Shown here: one piece after another, positions 21,217 to 29,443 of the stretch | How the letters are laid out: each line of letters begins with the position of its first letter | How positions within the stretch are numbered: position 1 is the first letter of the stretch | Source of the DNA: Halobacterium noricense | GTDB lineage: Archaea; Halobacteriota; Halobacteria; Halobacteriales; Halobacteriaceae | Direction: 5' to 3' | DNA length: 64,000 bases | Assembly (NCBI RefSeq): GCF_021233435.1 | Contig: NZ_CP089468.1 | Span: forward strand, 2,829,720 to 2,893,719 | Made by a program: the position numbers and the translations under genes | Notes under the pieces: generated by a model | Told to the model about the DNA's origin: nothing | Databases searched by the model: none | Seen by the model: the letters and a program-made list of their open reading frames with translations, nothing else

Positions 21217-22194
21217 ATGGGAGAGAACTTGACGCTAGTGCAGGCGGTACGGGACGGCCTCCGCGACGAGATGGCCGAGGACGACGACGTGCTCGTGATG
21301 GGCGAGGACGTCGGGAAGAACGGCGGCGTGTTCCGCGCGACCGAGGGGCTCTACGACGAGTTCGGCGAGGAGCGCGTCATCGACACGCCGCTGGCGGAGT
21401 CCGGCATCATCGGCTCCGCCATCGGGATGGCCGCGTACGGCCTGAAGCCGGTGCCCGAAATCCAGTTCTCGGGATTCATGTACCCGGGTTTCGACCAAAT
21501 CGTGAGCCACATGGCGCGGCTGCGGACGCGCTCCCGCGGCCGGTTCACGTGTCCGATGGTGTTGCGCGCGCCGTTCGGTGGCGGCATCCGCGCGCCCGAG
21601 CACCACTCCGAGTCGAAGGAAGCGTTCTACGTCCACGAGGCCGGGCTGAAGGTCGCGATTCCGAGCACGCCCCACGACGCGAAGGGGATGCTCATCGCGG
21701 CGATACGTGACCCGGACCCGGTCATCTTCCTCGAGCCGAAGAAAATCTACCGCGCGTTCCGCGAGGAAGTGCCGGACGGCCCCTACGAGGTCGAACTCGG
21801 AGAGGCCGCGGTCCGCCGCGAGGGCAGCGACGTCTCCGTGTTCACGTGGGGCGCGATGACCCGGCCGACGCTGGAAGCCGCGGAGAACATGGCCGACGAC
21901 GTGGACGTGGAGGTCGTGGACCTCCGGACGCTGAGCCCGCTCGACGAGGAGACCGTCGTGGCGTCCTTCGAGAAGACGGGCCGAGCGGCCATCGTCCACG
22001 AGGCACCGAAGACGGCGGGCGTCGGCGCGGAACTCACCGCGACGCTCCAGGAGGAGGCGCTGCTCCACCAGGAGGCACCGATTAAGCGCGTCACGGGGTT
22101 CGACGTGCCGTTCCCGCTGGCCGCGCTGGAAGACTACCACCTGCCCGAACCCGAGCGCATCGAGTCGGGCATCCGGGAGACCGTGGAGTTCTGA
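21217..22194 (+). CDS. pdhB: 2-oxoacid dehydrogenase E1 beta subunit
   Basis: Second half of the E1 heterotetramer, 325 residues. Family marks are VMGEDVGKNGGVFRATEGLY, DTPLAESGIIGSAIGMAAYG, PEIQFSGFMYPGFDQ and RAPFGGGIRAPEHHSES, followed by the transketolase C-terminal domain (DVEVVDLRTLSPLDEETV). Forms the active site together with E1alpha at the subunit interface. Starts 1 base after the E1alpha stop, and its own stop is 1 base before E2. Confidence 0.95.
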   Translation: MGENLTLVQAVRDGLRDEMAEDDDVLVMGEDVGKNGGVFRATEGLYDEFGEERVIDTPLAESGIIGSAIGMAAYGLKPVPEIQFSGFMYPGFDQIVSHMARLRTRSRGRFTCPMVLRAPFGGGIRAPEHHSESKEAFYVHEAGLKVAIPSTPHDAKGMLIAAIRDPDPVIFLEPKKIYRAFREEVPDGPYEVELGEAAVRREGSDVSVFTWGAMTRPTLEAAENMADDVDVEVVDLRTLSPLDEETVVASFEKTGRAAIVHEAPKTAGVGAELTATLQEEALLHQEAPIKRVTGFDVPFPLAALEDYHLPEPERIESGIRETVEF

Positions 22195-22195
22195 G

Positions 22196-23710
22196 ATGGC
22201 ACGAGAGTTCAAACTACCCGACGTCGGCGAGGGCGTAGCGGAGGGCGAAATCGTCAGTTGGCTGGTCTCGGAGGGCGACACCGTCACCGAGGACCAGCCG
22301 GTCGCCGAGGTGGAGACCGACAAGGCGGTCGTCGAGGTCCCCGCCCCGGTGAACGGGACGGTCCGAACCCTGCACTACGACGCGGGCGACGTGGTGCCGG
22401 TCGGCGACGTCATCGTCACCTTCGACGTGGAGGGCGAGGCGGCCGAATCGGAGAGCGAGGCCGCCGAAGCGGCGGCGGAATCGGCAAGCGAGGAAGCCAC
22501 CGAAGCGGCGACCGAATCCGCGTCGAAATCCGCCACGGAGCAGGCATCGACGCGGACGTTCGCGCCGCCGAGCGTGCGTCGGCTCGCGCGCGAACTCGAC
22601 GTCGACCTCGATTCCGTGGAGGGAACGGGGCCGTCGGGACGCGTGACCGAGGGCGACGTGCGCGCCGCAGCGGAAGGCCACGCAACCGAGCCACAGGAAG
22701 AGCCACCGGACGAGGTGCGTTCGGCCGTGGAGCCAGTCGGCGAGCAGGCCGCCGAGCACACGGAAGCCGAGACACCCGCGGTGGAGTCGGCGACCGAACC
22801 GGCGGGCCGCGAGACGACGCTCGCTGCGCCCGCGACCCGCGGGCTGGCGAAGGAACTCGGCGTGAACATCCACGACGTGCCGGCCGTGGAGGAGCGCGAC
22901 GGCGAGGCGTTTGTCACTGCCGAGGCAGTTCAGGAGTACGCCGAGGGCGGCACCGCCGCGCAGGGCGAGACGGCGGCGGCCGCACCTGAGCGCGAACGCG
23001 AATTCGTCGAGGGCGGCGAGACGACGCAGCCGTACCGCGGCGTCCGCCGCAGCATCGGCGAGCAGATGGCCGAGTCGAAGTACACCGCGCCCCACGTCAC
23101 GCACCACGACACGGCGGTCATCGACGACCTCGTGGAGACGCGGACGAAGCTCACGGAGCGCGCGGCAGAGCAGGACGTGAAGCTCACGTACCTGCCGTTC
23201 GTGATGAAGGCGGTCGTCTCGGGGCTGCAGGAGTACCCGATTCTGAACTCCGAACTCCGCGAGGACGAGGAGGAAATCGCGCTCAAGCAGGACTACAACA
23301 TCGGCGTCGCAGTTGCGACCGACCACGGGCTGATGGTGCCGGTCGTGAAGCACGTCGACCAGAAGTCCATCCTCGACATCGCTGCGGAGGTGAACGAACT
23401 CGCAGCGAAGGCGCGGGACCGCTCGATTTCCCGCGAGGAGATGCAGGGCGGGACGTTCACCATCACGAACTTCGGCGCGGTCGGCGGCGAGTACGCGACG
23501 CCCATCATCAACTACCCCGAGACCGCGATTCTCGGATTGGGCGGCATCGACGAGCGGCCGGTCGCCGAGGACGGCGAGGTGCGGGCGGCGCAGACGCTGC
23601 CGCTGTCGCTGTCCATCGACCACCGCGTCGTCGACGGCGCGGAGGCCGCGCGGTTCACGAACCACGTGATGGAGCGACTGACTGACCCCGAACTACTACT
23701 ACTCGAATAA
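22196..23710 (+). CDS. pdhC: Dihydrolipoyl acyltransferase (E2), two binding domains
   Basis: Core of the 2-oxoacid dehydrogenase complex; carries the acyl group on lipoyl-lysine to CoA. Layout of the 504 residues: one lipoyl domain (1-80, lysine 43 in ETDKAVVE), a Ser/Glu/Ala linker, a peripheral-subunit-binding domain at about 121-160 (PSVRRLARELDVDLDSVEG), a second binding-domain-like segment at about 208-250 (APATRGLAKELGVNIHDV), then the catalytic domain with the DHRVVDGAEAARF signature near the end. Two binding domains are unusual. The last base of its stop is the first base of the E3 start. Confidence 0.94.
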   Translation: MAREFKLPDVGEGVAEGEIVSWLVSEGDTVTEDQPVAEVETDKAVVEVPAPVNGTVRTLHYDAGDVVPVGDVIVTFDVEGEAAESESEAAEAAAESASEEATEAATESASKSATEQASTRTFAPPSVRRLARELDVDLDSVEGTGPSGRVTEGDVRAAAEGHATEPQEEPPDEVRSAVEPVGEQAAEHTEAETPAVESATEPAGRETTLAAPATRGLAKELGVNIHDVPAVEERDGEAFVTAEAVQEYAEGGTAAQGETAAAAPEREREFVEGGETTQPYRGVRRSIGEQMAESKYTAPHVTHHDTAVIDDLVETRTKLTERAAEQDVKLTYLPFVMKAVVSGLQEYPILNSELREDEEEIALKQDYNIGVAVATDHGLMVPVVKHVDQKSILDIAAEVNELAAKARDRSISREEMQGGTFTITNFGAVGGEYATPIINYPETAILGLGGIDERPVAEDGEVRAAQTLPLSLSIDHRVVDGAEAARFTNHVMERLTDPELLLLE

Positions 23711-25179
23711 TGGTTGTTGGAGACGTATCCACTGGAACGGACGTGGCGGTCGTCGGCGGCGGGCCGGGCGGCTACGTCGCGGCGATTCGCGCCGCACAGC
23801 TCGGCCTCGACGCGACGCTCGTGGAGATGGACGCCTACGGCGGGACGTGCCTGAACTACGGCTGCATCCCCTCGAAGGCCCTGATTACGGCGACGGACGT
23901 CGCCCACGACGCGAGCAACGCCGAGGAGATGGGTATCTACGCCGACCCGGACGTGGACTTCGGGGAGATGGTCGCCTGGAAGGACGGCGTCGTCGACCAG
24001 CTCACCGGCGGCGTCGAGAAGCTCTGTAAGGCCAACGGCGTCAACCTCATGCAGGGCCGCGCGGAGTTCGCGGGCAACGACAAGCTCCGTGTCGTCCACG
24101 GGGGCGAGGGCCAGGGCTCGGAAACCATCGAATACGAGCACTGCATCGTCGCGACGGGCTCGCAGCCCATCGAGGTGCCGGGCTTCGAGTTCGACGCCGA
24201 CCCCGTGCTCGATTCGCGGCAGGCGCTCGCGATGGACGAACTCCCGGACTCCATCGTCGTGGTGGGCGCGGGCTACATCGGGATGGAGATTTCGACCGTG
24301 CTCGCGAAGCTCGGCGTCGACGTCACCGTCGTGGAGATGCTCGACGAAGCGCTCGCGGGCTACCCCGACGACCTCACTCAGCCCGTCAAGCAGCGCGCAG
24401 AGGGCCTCGGCATCGACTTCGAGTTCGGACTCGCCGCCGACTCCTGGACGGAGTCCGGCGACGGCATCGTCGTCACCGCCGAAGACGAGAACAGAGAGGC
24501 GTCGAAGACGCCTCAGGCAGACGGCGAAGCCGTCGACGGCGACACGACCGAATTCGAGACTGACAACGTGCTCGTGGCGGTCGGCCGCGAGCCCGTGACG
24601 GACACCCTGAACCTGGACGCAATCGACCTCGAACCGAACGACGACGGCCGCCTCGAAACCGACGACCAGGCGCGCACGGCCGTCGAGAACGTCTTCGCCA
24701 TCGGTGACGTCGCGCCGGGGCCGATGCTCGCGCACAAGGCCAGCAAGGAGGGGCAGGTCGCGGCTGAAGTCGCGGCCGGCGAGCCCGCGGCGCTGGACTA
24801 TCAGGCCATCCCCGCGGCGGTGTTCACGGACCCCGAGATCGCGACCGTCGGCCTCACTGAGGACGAGGCCAGCGCGGAGGGCTTCGAGCCCGCGGTCGGG
24901 ACGTTCCCGTTCCGCGCAAGCGGCCGCGCGCTCACCACGGGCGACAGCGAGGGGTTCGTCCGCGTCGTCGCCGACGAGGAGTCGGGCTTCCTGCTCGGCG
25001 CGCAAATCGTCGGTCCCGAGGCCAGCGAACTGATTGCGGAACTCGGCCTCGCCATCGAGATGGGTGCCACGCTCGAAGACGTCGCCTCGACGATTCACAC
25101 CCACCCGACGCTCGCGGAATCGACGATGGAGGCCGCCGAGCACGCGCTCGGCCACGCCATCCACACCCTGAATCGGTAG
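23710..25179 (+). CDS. lpdA: Dihydrolipoyl dehydrogenase (E3)
   Basis: FAD enzyme that reoxidises dihydrolipoyl groups with NAD+. It has the FAD fold VAVVGGGPGGYVAAIRAAQL, the redox disulfide GGTCLNYGCIPSK (C47, C52), an NAD fold VVVGAGYIGMEISTVLAKLG, the second FAD site VFAIGDVAPGPMLAHKA and the C-terminal IHTHPTLAESTMEAAEH with the catalytic His-Glu pair. The 489 residues slightly exceed the family because of an insert (NREASKTPQADGEAVDGD, from about residue 260) encoded by two perfect palindromes. Last gene of the operon. Confidence 0.96.
   Translation: MVVGDVSTGTDVAVVGGGPGGYVAAIRAAQLGLDATLVEMDAYGGTCLNYGCIPSKALITATDVAHDASNAEEMGIYADPDVDFGEMVAWKDGVVDQLTGGVEKLCKANGVNLMQGRAEFAGNDKLRVVHGGEGQGSETIEYEHCIVATGSQPIEVPGFEFDADPVLDSRQALAMDELPDSIVVVGAGYIGMEISTVLAKLGVDVTVVEMLDEALAGYPDDLTQPVKQRAEGLGIDFEFGLAADSWTESGDGIVVTAEDENREASKTPQADGEAVDGDTTEFETDNVLVAVGREPVTDTLNLDAIDLEPNDDGRLETDDQARTAVENVFAIGDVAPGPMLAHKASKEGQVAAEVAAGEPAALDYQAIPAAVFTDPEIATVGLTEDEASAEGFEPAVGTFPFRASGRALTTGDSEGFVRVVADEESGFLLGAQIVGPEASELIAELGLAIEMGATLEDVASTIHTHPTLAESTMEAAEHALGHAIHTLNR
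24496..24534. repeat. Two palindromes inside the E3 gene
   Basis: 24496-24514: 8-bp stem GAGGCGTC, loop GAA, stem GACGCCTC. 24520-24534: 6-bp stem GACGGC, loop GAA, stem GCCGTC. Both perfect and 5 bases apart. They encode an insert between the NAD domain strand (VVTAEDE) and TTEFETDNVLVAVG. Confidence 0.8.
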
Positions 25180-25238
25180 CCGGCGCAAATTCTGTCGCCC
25201 CGACGCCCTTTTCCCACCTCCGCCGCGTACACGAGCGC

Positions 25239-26048
25239 ATGGAAACGGTCACGCTCGGTCCGACCGGCACGTACTCCCACCGCGCAGCGAGCGCCGTCAC
25301 CGACGACGGCATCTCCTTCGTGGAGTCCGTCCGCGCCATCGCCGACGCGGTCGCGAACGGCGACGCCGACCGCGGCGTCGTCCCCATCGAAAACAGCATC
25401 GAGGGCTCCGTCACGGAGACGCTGGACGCGCTCTCGGAGGTCGACCTCGCGGTCGTCCGCGAAATCGTCACCCCGGTCCGGCACGCGCTCATCGCACAGA
25501 GCGAGCACTTCGACACCGTCGCCAGCCACTCGCAGGCGCTCGCGCAAGTCCGCACCTACCTCGACGAGAACTACCCGGACGTCGACCGCGAACCCGTCGC
25601 CTCCACCGCGCGCAGCGTCGAAATCGCGCGCGAGGACCCCACGGTCGCCGGCATCGCGCACCCCGACAACGCTTCCGACGGTGACCTCCAAGTCGTCGCC
25701 TCGGACATTCAGGACAAGACCAGCAACGCCACGCGCTTCTTCGTCGTCGCACCCCCCAGCGAGCGCTCCGACGCCGGCGGCAAGTCCTCGTTCGTCGTCT
25801 ACCCCAACGCGAACTACCCGGGCCTCCTGCTGGAGCTACTGGAACCGTTCGCCGACCGCGACATCAACCTCTCCCGCGTCGAATCCCGGCCCTCCGGCGA
25901 ACGCCTGGGCGACTACCTCTTCCACATCGACGTCGACGCCGGCTTCTACGAAGAGCGCACCCAGGCCGCCCTCGACGACATCGAACGCATCGCCGAGAAG
26001 GGGTGGGTGCGCCGCCTCGGCTCCTACGACGTCGAGCACGTGGTATAG
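25239..26048 (+). CDS. pheA: Prephenate dehydratase
   Basis: Converts prephenate to phenylpyruvate in phenylalanine synthesis. The 269 residues have the dehydratase domain first (start TLGPTGTYSHRAA; SNATRFFVV with the catalytic TRF motif at about residue 165), then an ACT domain (PGLLLELLEPFADRDINLSR with the ESRP motif), which binds phenylalanine for feedback inhibition. No chorismate mutase domain is attached. A repeat module with a T-rich run begins right behind the stop and probably ends transcription. Confidence 0.95.
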   Translation: METVTLGPTGTYSHRAASAVTDDGISFVESVRAIADAVANGDADRGVVPIENSIEGSVTETLDALSEVDLAVVREIVTPVRHALIAQSEHFDTVASHSQALAQVRTYLDENYPDVDREPVASTARSVEIAREDPTVAGIAHPDNASDGDLQVVASDIQDKTSNATRFFVVAPPSERSDAGGKSSFVVYPNANYPGLLLELLEPFADRDINLSRVESRPSGERLGDYLFHIDVDAGFYEERTQAALDDIERIAEKGWVRRLGSYDVEHVV

Positions 26049-26098
26049 TCCCACTTTTTGCCCTGCGGGGGTGCGCCTTCGGCGCACCCCACTCGGCA
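26049..26098 (+). repeat. Stop-proximal repeat module, copy 1
   Basis: Starts 1-2 bases behind the pheA stop: CCCACTTTTTGCCCTGCGGG, then a perfect 10-bp hairpin GGGGTGCGCC-TTC-GGCGCACCCC at 26068-26090. The CACTTTTTGC head is shared with copies 2 and 3. The T5 run is a likely archaeal terminator. Confidence 0.7.
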
Positions 26099-26433
26099 AA
26101 AACTTGGGGAAAAAGCCAGCGTCGCTCCTGTTAGTCGCTCCTCGGCCTCCGCTCGCTCCCACTGGTCGCTCGCGGAGCGAATCGCGGACCTTCCGGGGTC
26201 TTCGACCCGCTCGGTTCGCGAATGCTCAACCTAATTGGCCGAATAGCTGTCCGGCATCCGCGAGCCGAGCGGCGCGAGGCGCGAGGAACGAGCGCCTCGG
26301 ACTGCGCGAACGGGGAACGCAGTTACCCGTGAGCGGTCCAACGGACCCGAGCGAAGCGGTTCACTCGCGGCGAAGCCGCGAGGCCGACGAACCCCCGAAG
26401 GGGGTGAGGAGTGCTTTTTCCCAAGTTTTTGCC
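26095..26433. repeat. Segment with 21-22 bp terminal inverted repeats
   Basis: GGCAAAAACTTGGGGAAAAAGC at 26095-26116 and its complement GCTTTTTCCCAAGTTTTTGCC at 26413-26433 differ by one G. A further CACTCGG lies just outside each arm, with a 4-base indel on the right. No coding capacity inside. Could be a transposase-less mobile relic or paired terminators for the convergent genes. Confidence 0.6.
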
Positions 26434-26502
26434 AGCCGAGTGAGACCGAAGGTCTCGCTGGCCGTGCGAATAGTGCGGAACCGGAGGTTCCCCATACCAT
26501 GT

Positions 26503-26591
26503 GAGCGGGCCGACGGCCCGCGAACAGACGGCGCTCCGCGCCCGTGAGCAGAGGAGGGTGGCGAAGCCGCCCTCCCACAGCAAAAAGTGCG
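26503..26591 (-). repeat. Stop-proximal repeat module, copy 2
   Basis: On the minus strand it begins immediately behind the TAA of the ferritin-like gene: CGCACTTTTTGCTGTGGGAG, a 10-bp hairpin (26553-26575), TCTGCTCACGGGC, a GGCGC hairpin, CTGTTCGCGGGCCGTCGGCC. Nearly the same series follows the polD stop at 49953. Confidence 0.8.
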
Positions 26592-27221
26592 TTAACAGAC
26601 CGGCTTCGGGTTCACGCCCATGGATTCGAGTTGTTCGGTGTACTCGTCGTAGGCGGCCTGGATGGCGGTGTCGGCGGCATCTTTGGCAGTCTGCCAGTCC
26701 TCGTCGTCCGCACAGACGTCGTCGAGGAGGTCGAGCGCGCGCTCGCGCTGGTCGTCGAGGTCGCCTTTGAGGTCGCGGAAGACGCTCGCGGTCTGGGGGT
26801 CGGCTTGGCCGACGAAGAAGCCCGTGAGCTGTTCTTTGGACTTCTCGGTAGCGAGGACGCGACCGAGGAGGGCGCCGGCGCGTTCGACCGTGTCGTCGAG
26901 GTTGCGGAGATATGCCTGCATGCCGGTGGCGTCCTCGACGGGCTGGTAGTCGTCGAGTTTGGCGAGGACGGCATCGGCGTGGTCGTCCTCCTCGGCGGCG
27001 GTGGTCTCGAAGACGACGGTGGCCTCGTCGTCGGCTTCGTCGGCGGTCCACGCGTGGAACGTCTGCGCGGCGACGTGTTCGGCGTCGGCGGCGGCTTCGA
27101 GAACCGGGCCGGCGTCCATCTCGCCGCCGGTGGCGGCGTACAGCGACTTCGAGGAGCCGAGTCGCGAGAGCGCGGTCTCGTTGTCGTCGCGGACCGCGTC
27201 GAGGAATTCGCTCGGTGTCAT
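26592..27221 (-). CDS. Ferritin-like domain protein
   Basis: A 209-residue, mainly helical acidic protein. Helices carry AAADAEHVAAQTFHAW and AAEEDDHADAVLAKL, each with the Glu-x-x-His pattern of di-iron four-helix bundles (ferritin/rubrerythrin class). No rubredoxin centre is present, so it is not a full rubrerythrin. It may store iron, handle peroxide or only keep the fold. Its gene stands alone and converges on pheA. The stop is directly followed by a T-rich repeat module. Confidence 0.7.
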   Translation of the reverse strand: MTPSEFLDAVRDDNETALSRLGSSKSLYAATGGEMDAGPVLEAAADAEHVAAQTFHAWTADEADDEATVVFETTAAEEDDHADAVLAKLDDYQPVEDATGMQAYLRNLDDTVERAGALLGRVLATEKSKEQLTGFFVGQADPQTASVFRDLKGDLDDQRERALDLLDDVCADDEDWQTAKDAADTAIQAAYDEYTEQLESMGVNPKPVC

Positions 27222-27462
27222 GGCGCGACGTAGTGGCTACTGGGGCTTGTATGCTGTCGTCGCGGCGAACGCACGACCGGGAACGCGACAGCCGACGCTA
27301 CCGGGTCGTAGCGCGCGAAAAAACGAGTGTGTGGTGTCGAGTTACTCGCCGTCGGTTCCGCGGGTCGCTTTGCGTTCGCGGTTGCCACCGCTCACGTGGA
27401 CCGTGCCCTCGCGTCGCTCGGGCACGCGCTCCCCGCTTCACTTCGGGACTTCGCTCGTGACC

Positions 27463-28323
27463 TCACTCGGCCCCGCCAGTCTCGATGGGGGCGTCGACGA
27501 GGTTGCCCCACTCGGTCCACGAGCCGTCGTAGTTGGTGACGTCGTCGTAGCCGAGCAGTTCGGAGAGCGCGAACCACGCGATGGAGGAGCGCTCGCCGAT
27601 GCGGCAGTAGGCGACGACTTCCTGGTCGTTCGTGACGCCCTCGGACTCGTAGAGCTCCGCAAGCTCGTCCTCAGACTTGAACGTGCCGTCGTCGTTGACC
27701 GTCGCGGCCCACGAGATGTTCTCCGCGCCGGGGACGTGGCCGCCGCGCTGGGCGGTCTCGTTGAGTCCCGGCGGTGCGAGGACCTCGCCGCTGAACTCCT
27801 CGGGGGAGCGAACGTCGACGAGCGGGATGCCGCGGTCGATGGCGGTCTCGACGTCGTCGCGGTACGCGCGGATGCCGTCGAAGGGGCCGCGGGCGTCGTA
27901 GTCGACTGCGGAGAACTCCGGCTCCTCGTCGGTGGTCGGGTAGTCGTTCTCGACCCAGTAGTCGCGGCCGCCGTCGAGGAGCTTGACGTCCTCGTGGCCG
28001 TAGTACTTGAACTGCCAGTAGGTGTAGGCGGCGAACCAGTTGGAGTTGTCGCCGTAGAGGACGACCGTGGAGTCCTCGCTGATGCCGTGGCTACCGAGGA
28101 GGTCCGCGAAGTCCGCCTTCTCGAGGATGTCGCGCTGGGTCTGGTCCTGGAGCTGAGTCTCCCAGTTGAAACCGATGGCACCGGGGGCGTGTTCGTCGTC
28201 GTACGCTTCGGTGTCGACGTCTACTTCGACGAGTCGATACTCGGGGTCGTCACTCTGGAACTGGTCGAGGTGGTCCTCGACCCAGTCCGCGGTGACGAGT
28301 ACGTCTTTGGCGTATTCTGCCAT
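27463..28323 (-). CDS. Two-domain rhodanese (sulfurtransferase)
   Basis: Moves sulfane sulfur from thiosulfate or mercaptopyruvate-like donors to acceptors. The 286 residues contain two rhodanese domains; the C-terminal one has the active loop YCRIGERSS with the catalytic cysteine, while the N-terminal one (YGDNSNWFAAYTYW) has lost it, as usual. IPLVDVRSPEEFSG is the typical domain start. I chose ATG 28323 (MAEYAKDVLV). It is divergent from a second rhodanese gene. Confidence 0.92.
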   Translation of the reverse strand: MAEYAKDVLVTADWVEDHLDQFQSDDPEYRLVEVDVDTEAYDDEHAPGAIGFNWETQLQDQTQRDILEKADFADLLGSHGISEDSTVVLYGDNSNWFAAYTYWQFKYYGHEDVKLLDGGRDYWVENDYPTTDEEPEFSAVDYDARGPFDGIRAYRDDVETAIDRGIPLVDVRSPEEFSGEVLAPPGLNETAQRGGHVPGAENISWAATVNDDGTFKSEDELAELYESEGVTNDQEVVAYCRIGERSSIAWFALSELLGYDDVTNYDGSWTEWGNLVDAPIETGGAE

Positions 28324-28532
28324 ACACGCCCGTACAACGCCCGCCCTCATAACTATCGGCTACGCCGGCAGGTTCCCCCGGGCATCGAGTTTACCGGCGA
28401 GGTTCGCCGGGATAGGAGCGGGTTCCCGATGGGCTCGCCGGGTGTTAGCCAATTTACAGGCAACAAAATCCGCTATCTCGGAGTGGCGGCGACAGCCGGG
28501 AGGCTAAGGCGGGCGAACCCCTCACCTCGACC

Positions 28533-29303
28533 ATGAGCGAGGAATGGGTCGCGTCCGCGGACTGGCTCGCCGAGCACCTCGACGATGTCGCCGTCGTGGA
28601 CGTCCGCGACGCGTGGGAGTACGACGGCATCGGGCACGTTCCGGGGGCAGTCAGTATTCCGTTCGACGAATTCAGAGTGGAAGGCGGGCCGGAAGGAATG
28701 ATGCCCGAGCGCGACCACTGGGCGGAGCTGCTCGGCGACGCGGGCATCGAGCGCGGGGACACCATCGTCGCGTACGACGACACGCACGGCGTGTTCGCGG
28801 CGCGCTTCCTCGTCACCGCGCTGTACTACGGCCACGACGACCTGCGGCTGCTCGACGGCGACTACAGCGCGTGGCTGCGCGACCATGAGACCAGCAGCGA
28901 GTCGCCCGACGTGACGCCGACCGACTACGAACCCGGCGAGCCCCACGAGCGCGTGTTCGTGGACGCCGACGACGTGCTCGCGGCGACCGACGACCCCGAC
29001 GCGGTGGTTGTGGACACCCGCGAACCGGACGAGTACGCCGCGGGTCACATCCCGGACGCGGTGAATCTCGACTGGAAGGAGGTCGTCGACGACGAGACGC
29101 GCGGCCTGAAGCCCCGCGGAGAAATCGAGGATTTGCTCGCCGAGCGCGGCGTTACGCCCGACAAACGGGTCGTCCTGTACTGCAACACCGCGCGCCGCAT
29201 CAGCCACACGTTCGTCGTGTTGCGCTGGCTAGGCTTCCCGGACGTCGCATTCTACGAGGGCAGCCTCACGGACTGGACCGAGCGCGGCCACCCCGTCGAG
29301 TAA
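28533..29303 (+). CDS. Two-domain rhodanese (second)
   Basis: A 256-residue sulfurtransferase with the same plan as its divergent neighbour. N-terminal domain AVVDVRDAWEYDGIGHVPGA with the inactive loop YDDTHGVFAARF; C-terminal domain VVVDTREPDEYAAGHIPDAV and the active loop YCNTARRISHT carrying the catalytic cysteine. The active loops of the two proteins differ (CRIGER versus CNTARR), which suggests different donors or acceptors. It shares the 209-base upstream gap with the first. Confidence 0.92.
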   Translation: MSEEWVASADWLAEHLDDVAVVDVRDAWEYDGIGHVPGAVSIPFDEFRVEGGPEGMMPERDHWAELLGDAGIERGDTIVAYDDTHGVFAARFLVTALYYGHDDLRLLDGDYSAWLRDHETSSESPDVTPTDYEPGEPHERVFVDADDVLAATDDPDAVVVDTREPDEYAAGHIPDAVNLDWKEVVDDETRGLKPRGEIEDLLAERGVTPDKRVVLYCNTARRISHTFVVLRWLGFPDVAFYEGSLTDWTERGHPVE

Positions 29304-29387
29304 TCACGGCCATTCCGCTAGCTGATTTATAATAGTCTGCTTATACGTCCGGCCCGTCTTTTTAGTCTTAGTGGCCATTAGCGCCCG

Positions 29388-29409
29388 TATTGCCAAAATT
29401 CTGGCAATA
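29388..29409. promoter_or_regulatory. Perfect inverted repeat, likely operator
   Basis: TATTGCCA, six bases, TGGCAATA: two perfect 8-base arms in an AT-rich gap. A TATA-type TTTATAATAG lies at about 29325-29334 upstream. The site is 35 bases before the ATG of the PKD protein gene, a position suited to a dimeric regulator. I do not know the binding protein. Confidence 0.6.
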
Positions 29410-29443
29410 ACCCCTTTCCGCATCAATCAGTATTTTATTGAGT

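Larger units (their letters stand above)
26049..26591. other. Repeat island between convergent pheA and ferritin-like genes
   Basis: 543 bases without a credible gene; open frames are products of the palindromes. It holds two copies of the stop-proximal module (26049-26098 and 26503-26591), a pair of 21-22 base inverted arms 300 bases apart (26095-26116 and 26413-26433), and perfect small palindromes at 26442-26456 (loop GAA), 26477-26491 (GGA), 26505-26521 (GAC), 26530-26542 (TCC) and 26553-26575 (GAA). Both flanking genes read into it, so it must hold both terminators. Confidence 0.75.

Noticed and set aside
26231..26578. 115-codon minus-strand frame in the repeat island
   Set aside because: It is made of the palindromic repeats, starts inside module copy 2 and has no recognisable protein features.
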